Positions 42,401-49,220 of a stretch of DNA of 64,000 bases are shown here, piece after piece. Position numbers and translations under genes: made by a program. The notes under the pieces were generated by a model. It was given only the letters and a program-made list of their open reading frames with translations, was not told where the DNA came from and made no database searches. This stretch comes from Polyangiaceae bacterium. GTDB taxonomy: Bacteria > Myxococcota_A > Polyangia > Polyangiales > Polyangiaceae. The stretch spans positions 1 to 64,000 of the forward strand of contig JABFXY010000084.1 of assembly GCA_013361525.1 (NCBI GenBank), in the 5' to 3' direction. Each line of letters begins with the position of its first letter. Positions within the stretch are counted from its first letter, which is position 1.

Positions 42401-42519
42401 TCGACGGTCGCCTGCCGCTCTCCAGCGTGGCCCGCGCGCCGAGCGCGAGCCCGGCCACGGGGTCGCGCGCAGCCCACCTCATCGAGCAGCGCCAGATCAT
42501 CGACGAAGCGCTCGCATGA
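39406..42519 (+). CDS. sucA: 2-oxoglutarate dehydrogenase E1 component
   Basis: The 1037-residue thiamine-diphosphate E1 of the 2-oxoglutarate dehydrogenase complex (TCA cycle). It opens with the conserved N-terminal tail ([25 protein letters not shown]) that binds partner subunits. An Ala/Thr/Gly-rich linker of about 100 residues not found in enterobacterial SucA follows. The core then has [11 protein letters not shown], the HLGFSTDR stretch, the diphosphate and magnesium site around [17 protein letters not shown], and the C-terminal half with [20 protein letters not shown]. No E2 gene (sucB) is adjacent. The stop overlaps the start of a thioesterase gene (ATGA). A structured leader lies upstream. 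Confidence 0.96.
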   Translation: [1037 protein letters not shown]

Positions 42520-43013
42520 GCTCGCCGAGCGCGTCGTCGGGCTGGGCTCCCCCCGCGGGCCCTTCGCTCCAGGACCAATACGCCGCGAAGAGCATCTGCT
42601 TCGGTTGCGGCCCGGCCAACGCGCAAGGGCTCCACATCAAGAGCTACGTGGAGGGCGACGAGCTCGTCGCCCGCTTCGTGCCGGAGCCGCATCACCACGC
42701 CTTTCCCGGCGTGTTGAACGGCGGCATCATCGGCGCCCTGCTCGACTGCCACTCCAACTGGGCCGCTTCGCACCACTTGATGAAGGCGATGGGCGCGGAC
42801 GCACCGCCCTGCACGGTGACCGCGGACTTCCACGTGAAGCTCAAGCGCCCCACGCCGATGGGTGAGGTTCTCCTGCGCGCGCGTGTCACCGAGTCACAGG
42901 ACGATCGCGCGGTCGTCGAAGCGACGATGGAAGCCGGCGGGAAGATCACCGCGACATGCACCGGCACCTTCGTCGCGGTGAAAGAGGGTCATCCGGCGTT
43001 TCACCGCTGGTAG
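42516..43013 (+). CDS. PaaI-type hot-dog thioesterase
   Basis: A 165-residue single hot-dog domain. KSICFGCGPANAQGLHI precedes the fold, and the active-site region FPGVLNGGIIGALLDCHSNW carries the conserved GGxxxxLxD pattern with Asp as the likely catalytic acid. VTADFHVKLKRPTPMGE is the central strand pair. Such proteins cleave acyl-CoA thioesters. The CxxC-like CFGCG near the N-terminus occurs in many members. Its ATG is embedded in the ATGA stop of sucA, so it is made with 2-oxoglutarate dehydrogenase and could clear mischarged acyl-CoA; the substrate is unknown. Confidence 0.85.
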   Translation: MSSPSASSGWAPPAGPSLQDQYAAKSICFGCGPANAQGLHIKSYVEGDELVARFVPEPHHHAFPGVLNGGIIGALLDCHSNWAASHHLMKAMGADAPPCTVTADFHVKLKRPTPMGEVLLRARVTESQDDRAVVEATMEAGGKITATCTGTFVAVKEGHPAFHRW

Positions 43014-43106
43014 ACCAACCTCGATCGCGCCGCAGACGCAGCGTTTTACGCGCATCGCGTCATAAAAAACGACTCGTTTGGCGTGCCCCCTGCATGGGCT
43101 CCCGAC

Positions 43107-43496
43107 ATGTCGACGCACACGCCCGCGGTGGATCCCGCGCTCGCTCTGAACGATCCACGAGCGAACGGGAACAGTGGCGCCGTGCGGTCGGGGCGAGCGA
43201 AGCGAGCCAAGCCAAACGTCGCTCGGCGCGCGAGCTTCGCGAGCCACGTGTCGCTCGAACGATGGGGCCGCGCAGCCCCGTTCATTCGAGGCGGCGTCAT
43301 CACGCTGGGCGCGCTCTTCCTCATCACCGCCATGGGCCTGCGCGCACGCACCATCTCGCTCGGCTCGGCGGATCGGAATCTCGAGAACGTCCGGCGACTG
43401 CCCGTCGCCGAGCCGGTGAAGCCGACGGCCAGCGTCGAGTGCGCGCCCGCTTCACCGAATCTCGAGCAAGCCTGCACCGAGCGGCCGAACCGCTAA
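43107..43496 (+). CDS. Hypothetical single-span membrane protein
   Basis: About 129 residues. A polar, Ala-rich, basic N-terminus of about 65 residues is followed by one membrane span (GGVITLGALFLITAMGL) and a short polar tail with two cysteines (VECAPAS, QACTERP). No family is recognised. ATG at 43107 is used; GTG at 43083 would add eight residues. The codon pattern supports a real gene, though confidence is moderate. A clean hairpin lies 14 bases past the stop. Confidence 0.5.
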   Translation: MSTHTPAVDPALALNDPRANGNSGAVRSGRAKRAKPNVARRASFASHVSLERWGRAAPFIRGGVITLGALFLITAMGLRARTISLGSADRNLENVRRLPVAEPVKPTASVECAPASPNLEQACTERPNR

Positions 43497-43509
43497 CAAC
43501 TTAACGCGA

Positions 43510-43526
43510 CGCTTCGCAGCGAAGCG
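43510..43526 (+). terminator. Terminator-like hairpin
   Basis: CGCTTCGC-A-GCGAAGCG is a perfect stem of eight pairs just after the small membrane protein gene. No T-run follows, so it may work as a roadblock or be Rho-assisted. Confidence 0.45.
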
Positions 43527-43654
43527 CCTATCTCCGAGCGGTCCTGGCAGGCTCGGTTCGGGCGTGTGACATCGTTGCGACTTTCGGAACGGACCACTAG
43601 CATCCGCCTCCGTTCGCGCGGGCATCTCGCGCGTGATCCACATCGGAGAGGTCC

Positions 43655-45166
43655 GTGAGCGAAGACAAGGACGCCAAGGGGAATCCGTACGCCCCACCCC
43701 AAGACCGCGGGTCGACCCCTCCACCCGAGGCAACCGCGCCAGCCGAGCAGCAACGCACCGTCCCGATGACGGCGTTCGAGAAGCGGTTCAAGCACCCGCC
43801 CGGGCTCGTCATCCTTTTCTTCGCCGAGATGTGGGAGCGGTTTTCCTACTACGGCATGCGCGGGCTCTTGAAGCTCTACATGGCGAACTACTTGTTCGTC
43901 GCGCTTCGCGAGCCGCTGCAGGGCTGCCTCCAGAAAGAGCCTGCGTGCACGAAGGTCGCGGGCGATCCGAGCAGCGTGCTCGCGTGGGGATCGATCCAAG
44001 GGCTGCTGCCGGACAACCCCGCCGAGCAGGCTTCGCTCCTCTATGGCACGTACACGGCGCTCGTCTACGCGACGCCGTTCTTCGGCGGCATCCTCGCCGA
44101 CCGCGTGCTCGGTCAGCGTAAAACGGTCGTGGTCGGCGGCATCCTGATGGCGCTCGGTCACTTCGTCATGGCGATCGAGAACTCGTTCTTCCTCGCGCTG
44201 TTGCTCCTCATCCTCGGCAACGGCGCGTTCAAGCCGAACATCTCGACCCAGGTCGGTAACCTCTACCCGCAAGGGGATCCGCGGCGCGACGGCGCGTTCA
44301 CGATCTTCTACATGGGTATCAATCTCGGCGCGTTCATCTGCAACTTCGTCTGCGGAACGCTCGCCGCGGTCTACGGCTGGCACTACGGCTTCGGCGCCGC
44401 AGGCGTCGGCATGGTGCTCGGTCTCATCGTCTACATGGCGGGTCAGAAGTACCTCGCCCCCGACAACCTCGCGAAGAAGAAGGCCGAGCGCGCAACCGCT
44501 CCGCCGGAGCAGCCGCTCACGAAGAGCGAGTGGACCCGCGTCTGGGCGCTCGTCGCTCTCTGCGCCCTCAACGTCGTGTTCTGGGCCGTCTACGAGCAGC
44601 AGGGCAACACGATGCAGACGTGGGCCGACGAGCAGACCAACTGGCCGGTCCTCTTCGGCTGGCAGATCCCATCCACGTGGTTCCAGTCCTTCAACCCGCT
44701 ATGCATCATCGCGCTGGCGCCGGTGCTCGACATGTTCTGGCGCTGGCAGAACCGTCAGGGTCGTGAGCCGACGAGCGTGTCGAAGATGGCGATGGGCTGC
44801 ATCATTCTCGGCCTGTCGTTCATCGTGATGATCGTTGGAGCACAAATGGTCGGACAGGGGAAAGGCAGCCTGTTCTGGCCGCTCTTCTGCACGTTCCTCC
44901 TGACGATCGGCGAGCTCTACCTGTCACCCATCGGTCTGTCGCTCGTGACGAAGGTCTCCCCCGTGAGGATCGTCTCGATGATGATGGGTATGTGGTTCCT
45001 ATCGAGCTTCCTCGGAAACTTCCTGAGCGGCGCGATCGGCGTCTATTACACACGCTGGCCGAAAGAGACGTTCTTCGGCTTCCTCACGGTGCTCGGCGTC
45101 GCAGCAGGCCTCGCCATGTGGGCCTTCAACAGACCGCTGAAGAAAGCCATCGGCGAAGGCGTGTAG
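43655..45166 (+). CDS. POT-family peptide transporter
   Basis: A 503-residue proton-coupled oligopeptide transporter with about 12 membrane spans. The family motif ExxER is in FAEMWERFSYYGMR near residue 60. A long acidic loop with two cysteines (about 82-125) follows span 1, and FFGGILADRVLGQRKTVV is the signature after span 2. GNGAFKPNISTQVGNLY matches the second PTR signature. It should import di- and tripeptides into the cytoplasm, a sensible trait for a bacterium living on protein. The start is GTG at 43655. It is convergent with speD, with a long palindrome between them. Confidence 0.93.
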   Translation: MSEDKDAKGNPYAPPQDRGSTPPPEATAPAEQQRTVPMTAFEKRFKHPPGLVILFFAEMWERFSYYGMRGLLKLYMANYLFVALREPLQGCLQKEPACTKVAGDPSSVLAWGSIQGLLPDNPAEQASLLYGTYTALVYATPFFGGILADRVLGQRKTVVVGGILMALGHFVMAIENSFFLALLLLILGNGAFKPNISTQVGNLYPQGDPRRDGAFTIFYMGINLGAFICNFVCGTLAAVYGWHYGFGAAGVGMVLGLIVYMAGQKYLAPDNLAKKKAERATAPPEQPLTKSEWTRVWALVALCALNVVFWAVYEQQGNTMQTWADEQTNWPVLFGWQIPSTWFQSFNPLCIIALAPVLDMFWRWQNRQGREPTSVSKMAMGCIILGLSFIVMIVGAQMVGQGKGSLFWPLFCTFLLTIGELYLSPIGLSLVTKVSPVRIVSMMMGMWFLSSFLGNFLSGAIGVYYTRWPKETFFGFLTVLGVAAGLAMWAFNRPLKKAIGEGV

Positions 45167-45188
45167 CTTTCCGCCGCCCCAAGCAGCG

Positions 45189-45285
45189 AAACCGCAAAGA
45201 CGCGAAGGGCAGAAGAAGAGCGCAGAGGAAGGAGGTTTTCCTTCCCCTTCGCGCGCGCTCTCTGCACTTCGTGTCTTTGCGGTTT
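45189..45285. repeat. Second long palindromic element between convergent genes
   Basis: Outer arms of 25 bases (45189-45213 and 45261-45285) match as reverse complements at 23 positions. The inner part again has a purine-rich strand, and GGAAGG/CCTTCC pairs around a short T-rich loop at 45229-45245. The design (GC arms, then purine-rich inner part, AAGGGCAGA at the arm end) matches the element at 10966-11104. It separates the convergent POT and speD genes and could act as a two-way terminator. Confidence 0.75.
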
Positions 45286-45291
45286 GTCTTT

Positions 45292-45642
45292 CTACGGCGG
45301 AGAGTGGCCGAGGGTCCGCACTTCGACCTCGCTCATCCGTGCGCCGGGAAGGGCCTTTTCGATCGCGTCGAGGGCGCGATCGACGCCCGCGGGATCGCCA
45401 CACGACGCGACGTCGACGAACAACTTCCGCTCCTCTGGCCAGGTGTGAATCGTCAGGTGCGACTCACCGACGATCGCTGCCCCGGTGATGCCCTGCGGTG
45501 AGAAGCGAACGAGGCGCAGGTCGTAGAGCGTAAAGCCGCCGGCCTCGATCGCGCGCTCGAGCGCCGCTTTGATCGCCGCCTCGTCGTCGAGCACACCTGC
45601 CGCGATGTCTTCGAAGATCGCGAGCCCCACGGTCAAGCGCAT
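45292..45642 (-). CDS. speD: S-adenosylmethionine decarboxylase proenzyme
   Basis: A 116-residue class-1B SAM decarboxylase, which supplies decarboxylated SAM for spermidine. The self-cleavage site is in VGESHLTIHTWPE: cutting between Glu60 and Ser61 turns Ser61 into the pyruvoyl cofactor. His66 and Cys81 (in VASCGDP) are the processing residues. The ATG at 45642 is the family start; the open frame runs far upstream as a shadow of the SDR gene. It is divergent from that SDR by 45 bases. No spermidine synthase gene is adjacent. Confidence 0.92.
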   Translation of the reverse strand: MRLTVGLAIFEDIAAGVLDDEAAIKAALERAIEAGGFTLYDLRLVRFSPQGITGAAIVGESHLTIHTWPEERKLFVDVASCGDPAGVDRALDAIEKALPGARMSEVEVRTLGHSPP

Positions 45643-45687
45643 GGGCGCAGGTTGACGCGGCTTTGCGATCGCGTCCAGAAGGCCCCG

Positions 45688-46452
45688 ATGAAGATCTCGC
45701 TCGAAGGCAAGACCGCGCTCGTCACGGGGGCGAGCCGAGGGATCGGGCTCGCGATCGCGCGCGCCTACGTCGAAAACGGCGCGAAGGTCGCGATCGTCTC
45801 GAGAAAACAGGAGAACCTGGAGCAGGCGAAAGCCGAGCTCGCAAAAGACGGGCTCCCGGTCGAGACCATCGCGATGCACGTCGGACGCGAAGGTGCCGCG
45901 GAAGAGCTCGTGCGCGACGTCGTCGCGCGCCTCGGCAAGATCGACATCCTCGTCAACAACGCCGCGACGAACCCTCATTTCGGGCCGACCGTCACCGCGG
46001 ACGACAAGGTCTTCGACAAGACGTTCGAGACGAACGCGCGCGCGTATTTCGCGCTCGCGCGCGAGACGGCAAAACACCTCGTCGATCGCGGCGCGCCCGG
46101 CTCGCTCATCTTCGTGTCCAGCACGCAGGGCATCCTCGCCTCCCCGCTGATGGGCGTGTACGGCATGACGAAGGCCGCGGTCATCTCGCTCGCCAAGACC
46201 CTCGCCGTGGAGCTCGGCCCGAGCGGAATTCGCGTCAATTGCATCGCGCCCGGCCTCGTCGACACACGCTTCGCCGCGACGCTCGTGCAGAACGACGACA
46301 TCGTGAAGCGCTGGACGGAGCGCGCGGCGCTGCGCCGTTACGGGCGCCCGGAGGAGATCGCGGGCGCCGCCGTTTTCCTCGCGTCGGATGCCGCGAGCTA
46401 CATCACCGGCGAGACGATCGTCATCGACGGCGGCTACACCATCTCGGCGTGA
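45688..46452 (+). CDS. SDR family oxidoreductase
   Basis: A 254-residue classical short-chain dehydrogenase/reductase. The nucleotide loop TGASRGIG is at 13-20 and NNAAT at 90-94. The catalytic Ser lies in FVSSTQG (near 144), and Tyr158 and Lys162 in YGMTK. The basic pair SRK near 38-40 favours NADP. The tail DGGYTISA is typical of the FabG-like group. The substrate is not predictable. It starts at the ATG at 45688 after GAAGG and is divergent from speD. Confidence 0.9.
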   Translation: MKISLEGKTALVTGASRGIGLAIARAYVENGAKVAIVSRKQENLEQAKAELAKDGLPVETIAMHVGREGAAEELVRDVVARLGKIDILVNNAATNPHFGPTVTADDKVFDKTFETNARAYFALARETAKHLVDRGAPGSLIFVSSTQGILASPLMGVYGMTKAAVISLAKTLAVELGPSGIRVNCIAPGLVDTRFAATLVQNDDIVKRWTERAALRRYGRPEEIAGAAVFLASDAASYITGETIVIDGGYTISA

Positions 46453-46476
46453 CCGAGCGGCGGCACAGCTTCGTCC

Positions 46477-47877
46477 TCAATGCGACAGGACGAGGTTGTT
46501 CCCGCTCGAGGCCTCGTACAGAACGACGCTGTCCTTCAGCGTGACGATCGCGACACCCGACATCGTCGGGTGCGGAATCATGAATTTCGCGTCGTCGTAC
46601 GACCCTTGTAGCGGGCCCGAATAGTATTCGCGGGCCGCCCTCGTGCCGTCGGCGATGGTGACGTCCACGCGGATGCCCAAGTCCGAGGACGACGACGCAT
46701 CCCCGCTCGTCCAGAGCATGTCACCCGCGAGGGCCATCAGGTCGCGCTTCGTACCGGGGCCTTCGCCGAGGACCCCCTCTTCGGAGAGGAGCGTGCGATT
46801 GCCGCTGCCGATGTCGATCGCGTGCACCTGGCCGGCGCTCGACAGCGCGTAGAGCGTGTTGCCCGACAAGACGACGCTGCGATATGGCGAGTCGGCGCCC
46901 GGGCCGCCGCCGATGCGACGCGAGGACTCCGCGCTTCCGAGCGTCACGATCGAACATGTGCCACTGGTGCTGAGCGCAGCGATGCCGACGTCGTTGGTGG
47001 TCATTTCGTCGGCGTCGCCGAGCGGCGCGTAGATCGTCCCGTCGGAGCCGATGGCGATACCGACGGGATCGCTGCCCGATGCATAGCTGAGCTCGTAGTG
47101 GAGCGCCGCATGCGCGCAGGGCGCCATGTCGCCGGGCTCGTACACGAGCGTGCGGTTGCCCGTCGCCGGATCGATGCGAAGGATCTTCGGGCTCGAGCTG
47201 TTGGTCGTCCACGCGATCCATTGACCGCCCGTCGTGGGCTCCACGTCGAGGACCGACGTCCCTAGCTCCGGCCCCGTGCCGCGAGAGAGCTCACCTTGGA
47301 TCGGGTCGACGATGACCCCCGACACGAGCGTGCGATCGCCCGACGCGACATCGACCGACCACACCGACCCGTGGCTCACCTGCCCGCTCGTGTACGCGCC
47401 GACGACGACACGGTTCGCGTCGACGAAGCCGCCGTACAACGACCCAGAATCGGTCGGGAAAGACGGACCGGCGCCGATGGATCCGGGGGTGAGCGAGCTG
47501 CCGCGCTGACACACGGGCTCTTCCTGCTTGGCCGACATGCGGCAATCGGTCGAAAGCGTGGTCGGCTGGATGAGGATGCCGCCGTGATCGGTGCAGGTGT
47601 AGCTCGAAGCGGCGAACCCCCACTCGCACGACGCACCAGCCGGATCGGGGCTGTCGTACGGCGCCGCGCCGACACATTGCCCAGCGCACCAGTCACATCC
47701 GTCGGGTGCATCGGGGTCCGTCGCGTCGGCGCACGAGGAGCAATCGGTGTACTTGGCGCAGGGCCCCGAGTAGCCGCCGCCGTCGTTGCCCGTCGTCCCG
47801 CTGCCCTCGTCGCAGGCGGGTGCCGCGATGAGGGCGGCCGTGACGATGAACGAAGCGAAAGCGAGTGAATGGCGCAT
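46477..47877 (-). CDS. PSI-like cysteine-rich lipoprotein with beta-propeller-type repeats
   Basis: A 466-residue lipoprotein. The signal peptide ends at the cysteine of APAC (near residue 23), followed by DEG and a Gly-rich spacer. Residues about 37-70 form a cysteine-rich module (CAKYTDCSSC, DGCDWCAGQCVG) like plexin-semaphorin-integrin folds. The rest has repeats such as WSVDVASGDRTLVSG and LRIDPATGNRTLVYE, each about 40-50 long and propeller-like, suggesting sugar, ion or protein contacts. It follows the LysR regulator gene by 46 bases on the same strand and may be co-transcribed with it. Confidence 0.75.
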   Translation of the reverse strand: MRHSLAFASFIVTAALIAAPACDEGSGTTGNDGGGYSGPCAKYTDCSSCADATDPDAPDGCDWCAGQCVGAAPYDSPDPAGASCEWGFAASSYTCTDHGGILIQPTTLSTDCRMSAKQEEPVCQRGSSLTPGSIGAGPSFPTDSGSLYGGFVDANRVVVGAYTSGQVSHGSVWSVDVASGDRTLVSGVIVDPIQGELSRGTGPELGTSVLDVEPTTGGQWIAWTTNSSSPKILRIDPATGNRTLVYEPGDMAPCAHAALHYELSYASGSDPVGIAIGSDGTIYAPLGDADEMTTNDVGIAALSTSGTCSIVTLGSAESSRRIGGGPGADSPYRSVVLSGNTLYALSSAGQVHAIDIGSGNRTLLSEEGVLGEGPGTKRDLMALAGDMLWTSGDASSSSDLGIRVDVTIADGTRAAREYYSGPLQGSYDDAKFMIPHPTMSGVAIVTLKDSVVLYEASSGNNLVLSH

Positions 47878-47923
47878 CGCTCGAAACGCTAATTCAGGAG
47901 GCTCGATTCGGCTATAGCCGGGC

Positions 47924-48832
47924 CTAATCCCGACTCCGCATACGCTTCCCATGTGCGACGAGCGCGTCTTTCAGGGTGAGCGCGCTCTTCGTTTTGTGCA
48001 TGTCGGCCCGGTAGACGAGCGCAATCCGGTCGGCAAAAAACGGCAGCTCCGGGTGCAGCCGCACGAGCTTTCCTTCGTGTCCGTACGCCGCGACCCGCCG
48101 AGGCAACAGGCCGAAACCGACCCCGGCCAGCAGAATCGATTTGACGAGCTCGAAGTCGCCACACGCGAGCGTCCGGCGGGGGACGGCCCCGCGCTCTTCC
48201 AGCTTCGCGATGAGGCTCTGGCTCTCGGTCACGCGCGCCGCGTGGACGAGCGGCCCTTTCTCGATGCGTTCGAACGCATCTTCCAACGAACGAGCCGGGC
48301 TCGCGCCGTCGACCGCGCAGGTGAAGAAGTCCACCGCGTCGTCGAACAGATCGACGAGCACGAGGTCCGGGTGTGGTCGCGGATTGACCACCACACCGAA
48401 GTCCACCGTCCGCTCGACGACCGCCTCGCGCACGTCCGCGGAGCTCGCGTTGTGCACCGACACGTCCATCTTCGGATGTGCGTCGAAGAAGCCGCGTAGA
48501 AACTCGGGCAAGAAGTACGCGCCGAGCGACTCGTAGCAGCCGATGACGTAGCGCCCCGCCTCTTCGTCTTCGAGCCCGCTCACGCGCCGCTCCGCGCGCG
48601 ACAGAACCTCGAACAGCTCTTCGGCGTCGTACGCGAGCGCACGACCGGTCACCGTGAGCTTCACCCCGGTGCGCTCGCGCAGGAGCAGCGTCGTGTCGAA
48701 ATGCCGCTCGAGCCGCTGCATCGCCGCGCTGAGCGAAGGCTGGCTGACCCCGAGCGACCGGGCCGCCCCCGTCAGGCTGCCCTTGGATTTGACCTCGATG
48801 AAGTACCTCAAGTCATTGAGCTCTAGCGCCAT
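47924..48832 (-). CDS. LysR-type transcriptional regulator
   Basis: A 302-residue LTTR. The winged helix-turn-helix is at about 1-65 (LNDLRYFIEVKSKGSLTGAA, LGVSQPSLSAAMQRLE). The effector-binding domain runs from about 92, with the usual GxY start (YVIGCYESLGAYFLPEFLRG) and a second lobe ending in VGFGLLPRRVA. The ligand is unknown. It lies upstream of the lipoprotein gene on the same strand. The 388-base gap on its other side leads to the cytochrome lipoprotein gene, which is divergent and would be a natural target. Confidence 0.88.
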   Translation of the reverse strand: MALELNDLRYFIEVKSKGSLTGAARSLGVSQPSLSAAMQRLERHFDTTLLLRERTGVKLTVTGRALAYDAEELFEVLSRAERRVSGLEDEEAGRYVIGCYESLGAYFLPEFLRGFFDAHPKMDVSVHNASSADVREAVVERTVDFGVVVNPRPHPDLVLVDLFDDAVDFFTCAVDGASPARSLEDAFERIEKGPLVHAARVTESQSLIAKLEERGAVPRRTLACGDFELVKSILLAGVGFGLLPRRVAAYGHEGKLVRLHPELPFFADRIALVYRADMHKTKSALTLKDALVAHGKRMRSRD

Positions 48833-49220
48833 GGTGACTGCTCGCCCTCCACGAGCCGTACGCCGACGTCATTCATCTGCTGTGGCTTCCTGCCGCCCCG
48901 ATGCCGTCGCCACCGTGGCGTTCCACCCCATGTATTCGGCGCCGATCGCATTCGGTTTCACTCGATGCCGTGGCATTCGTGCGCGCCCAAAACTCCTGCG
49001 GCGAGCAATGGTCGCGCGTCGTCTCTGCGATAGGCTGGGCGGTCATAGTCGGTGCCTATGGTAGTCATCGACGCGGGGGGGCTTCATCCATTCCGCGCGG
49101 CGCTTCATGTTGTCCGCTTGGGGCTCCGCGCTCGCGGAACATTTTCTTGCTGCAATGGCGATCCGCTGGGGTTGGGGTCCGGCTTCGTAACCTCCTTCTT
49201 TTCGACTGAAAGGGGTCGTG
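48833..49220. other. 388-base divergent region, no gene
   Basis: The region separates the LysR gene (minus) from the di-haem lipoprotein gene (plus). I see no convincing gene; short frames here lack features. AAAGGGG six bases before the lipoprotein ATG is a good ribosome-binding site. I could not pick a LysR box by eye. Confidence 0.4.

Noticed and set aside
43014..43082. Terminator after the thioesterase gene
   Set aside because: Only a weak five-pair stem with an A-run rather than a T-run is visible.
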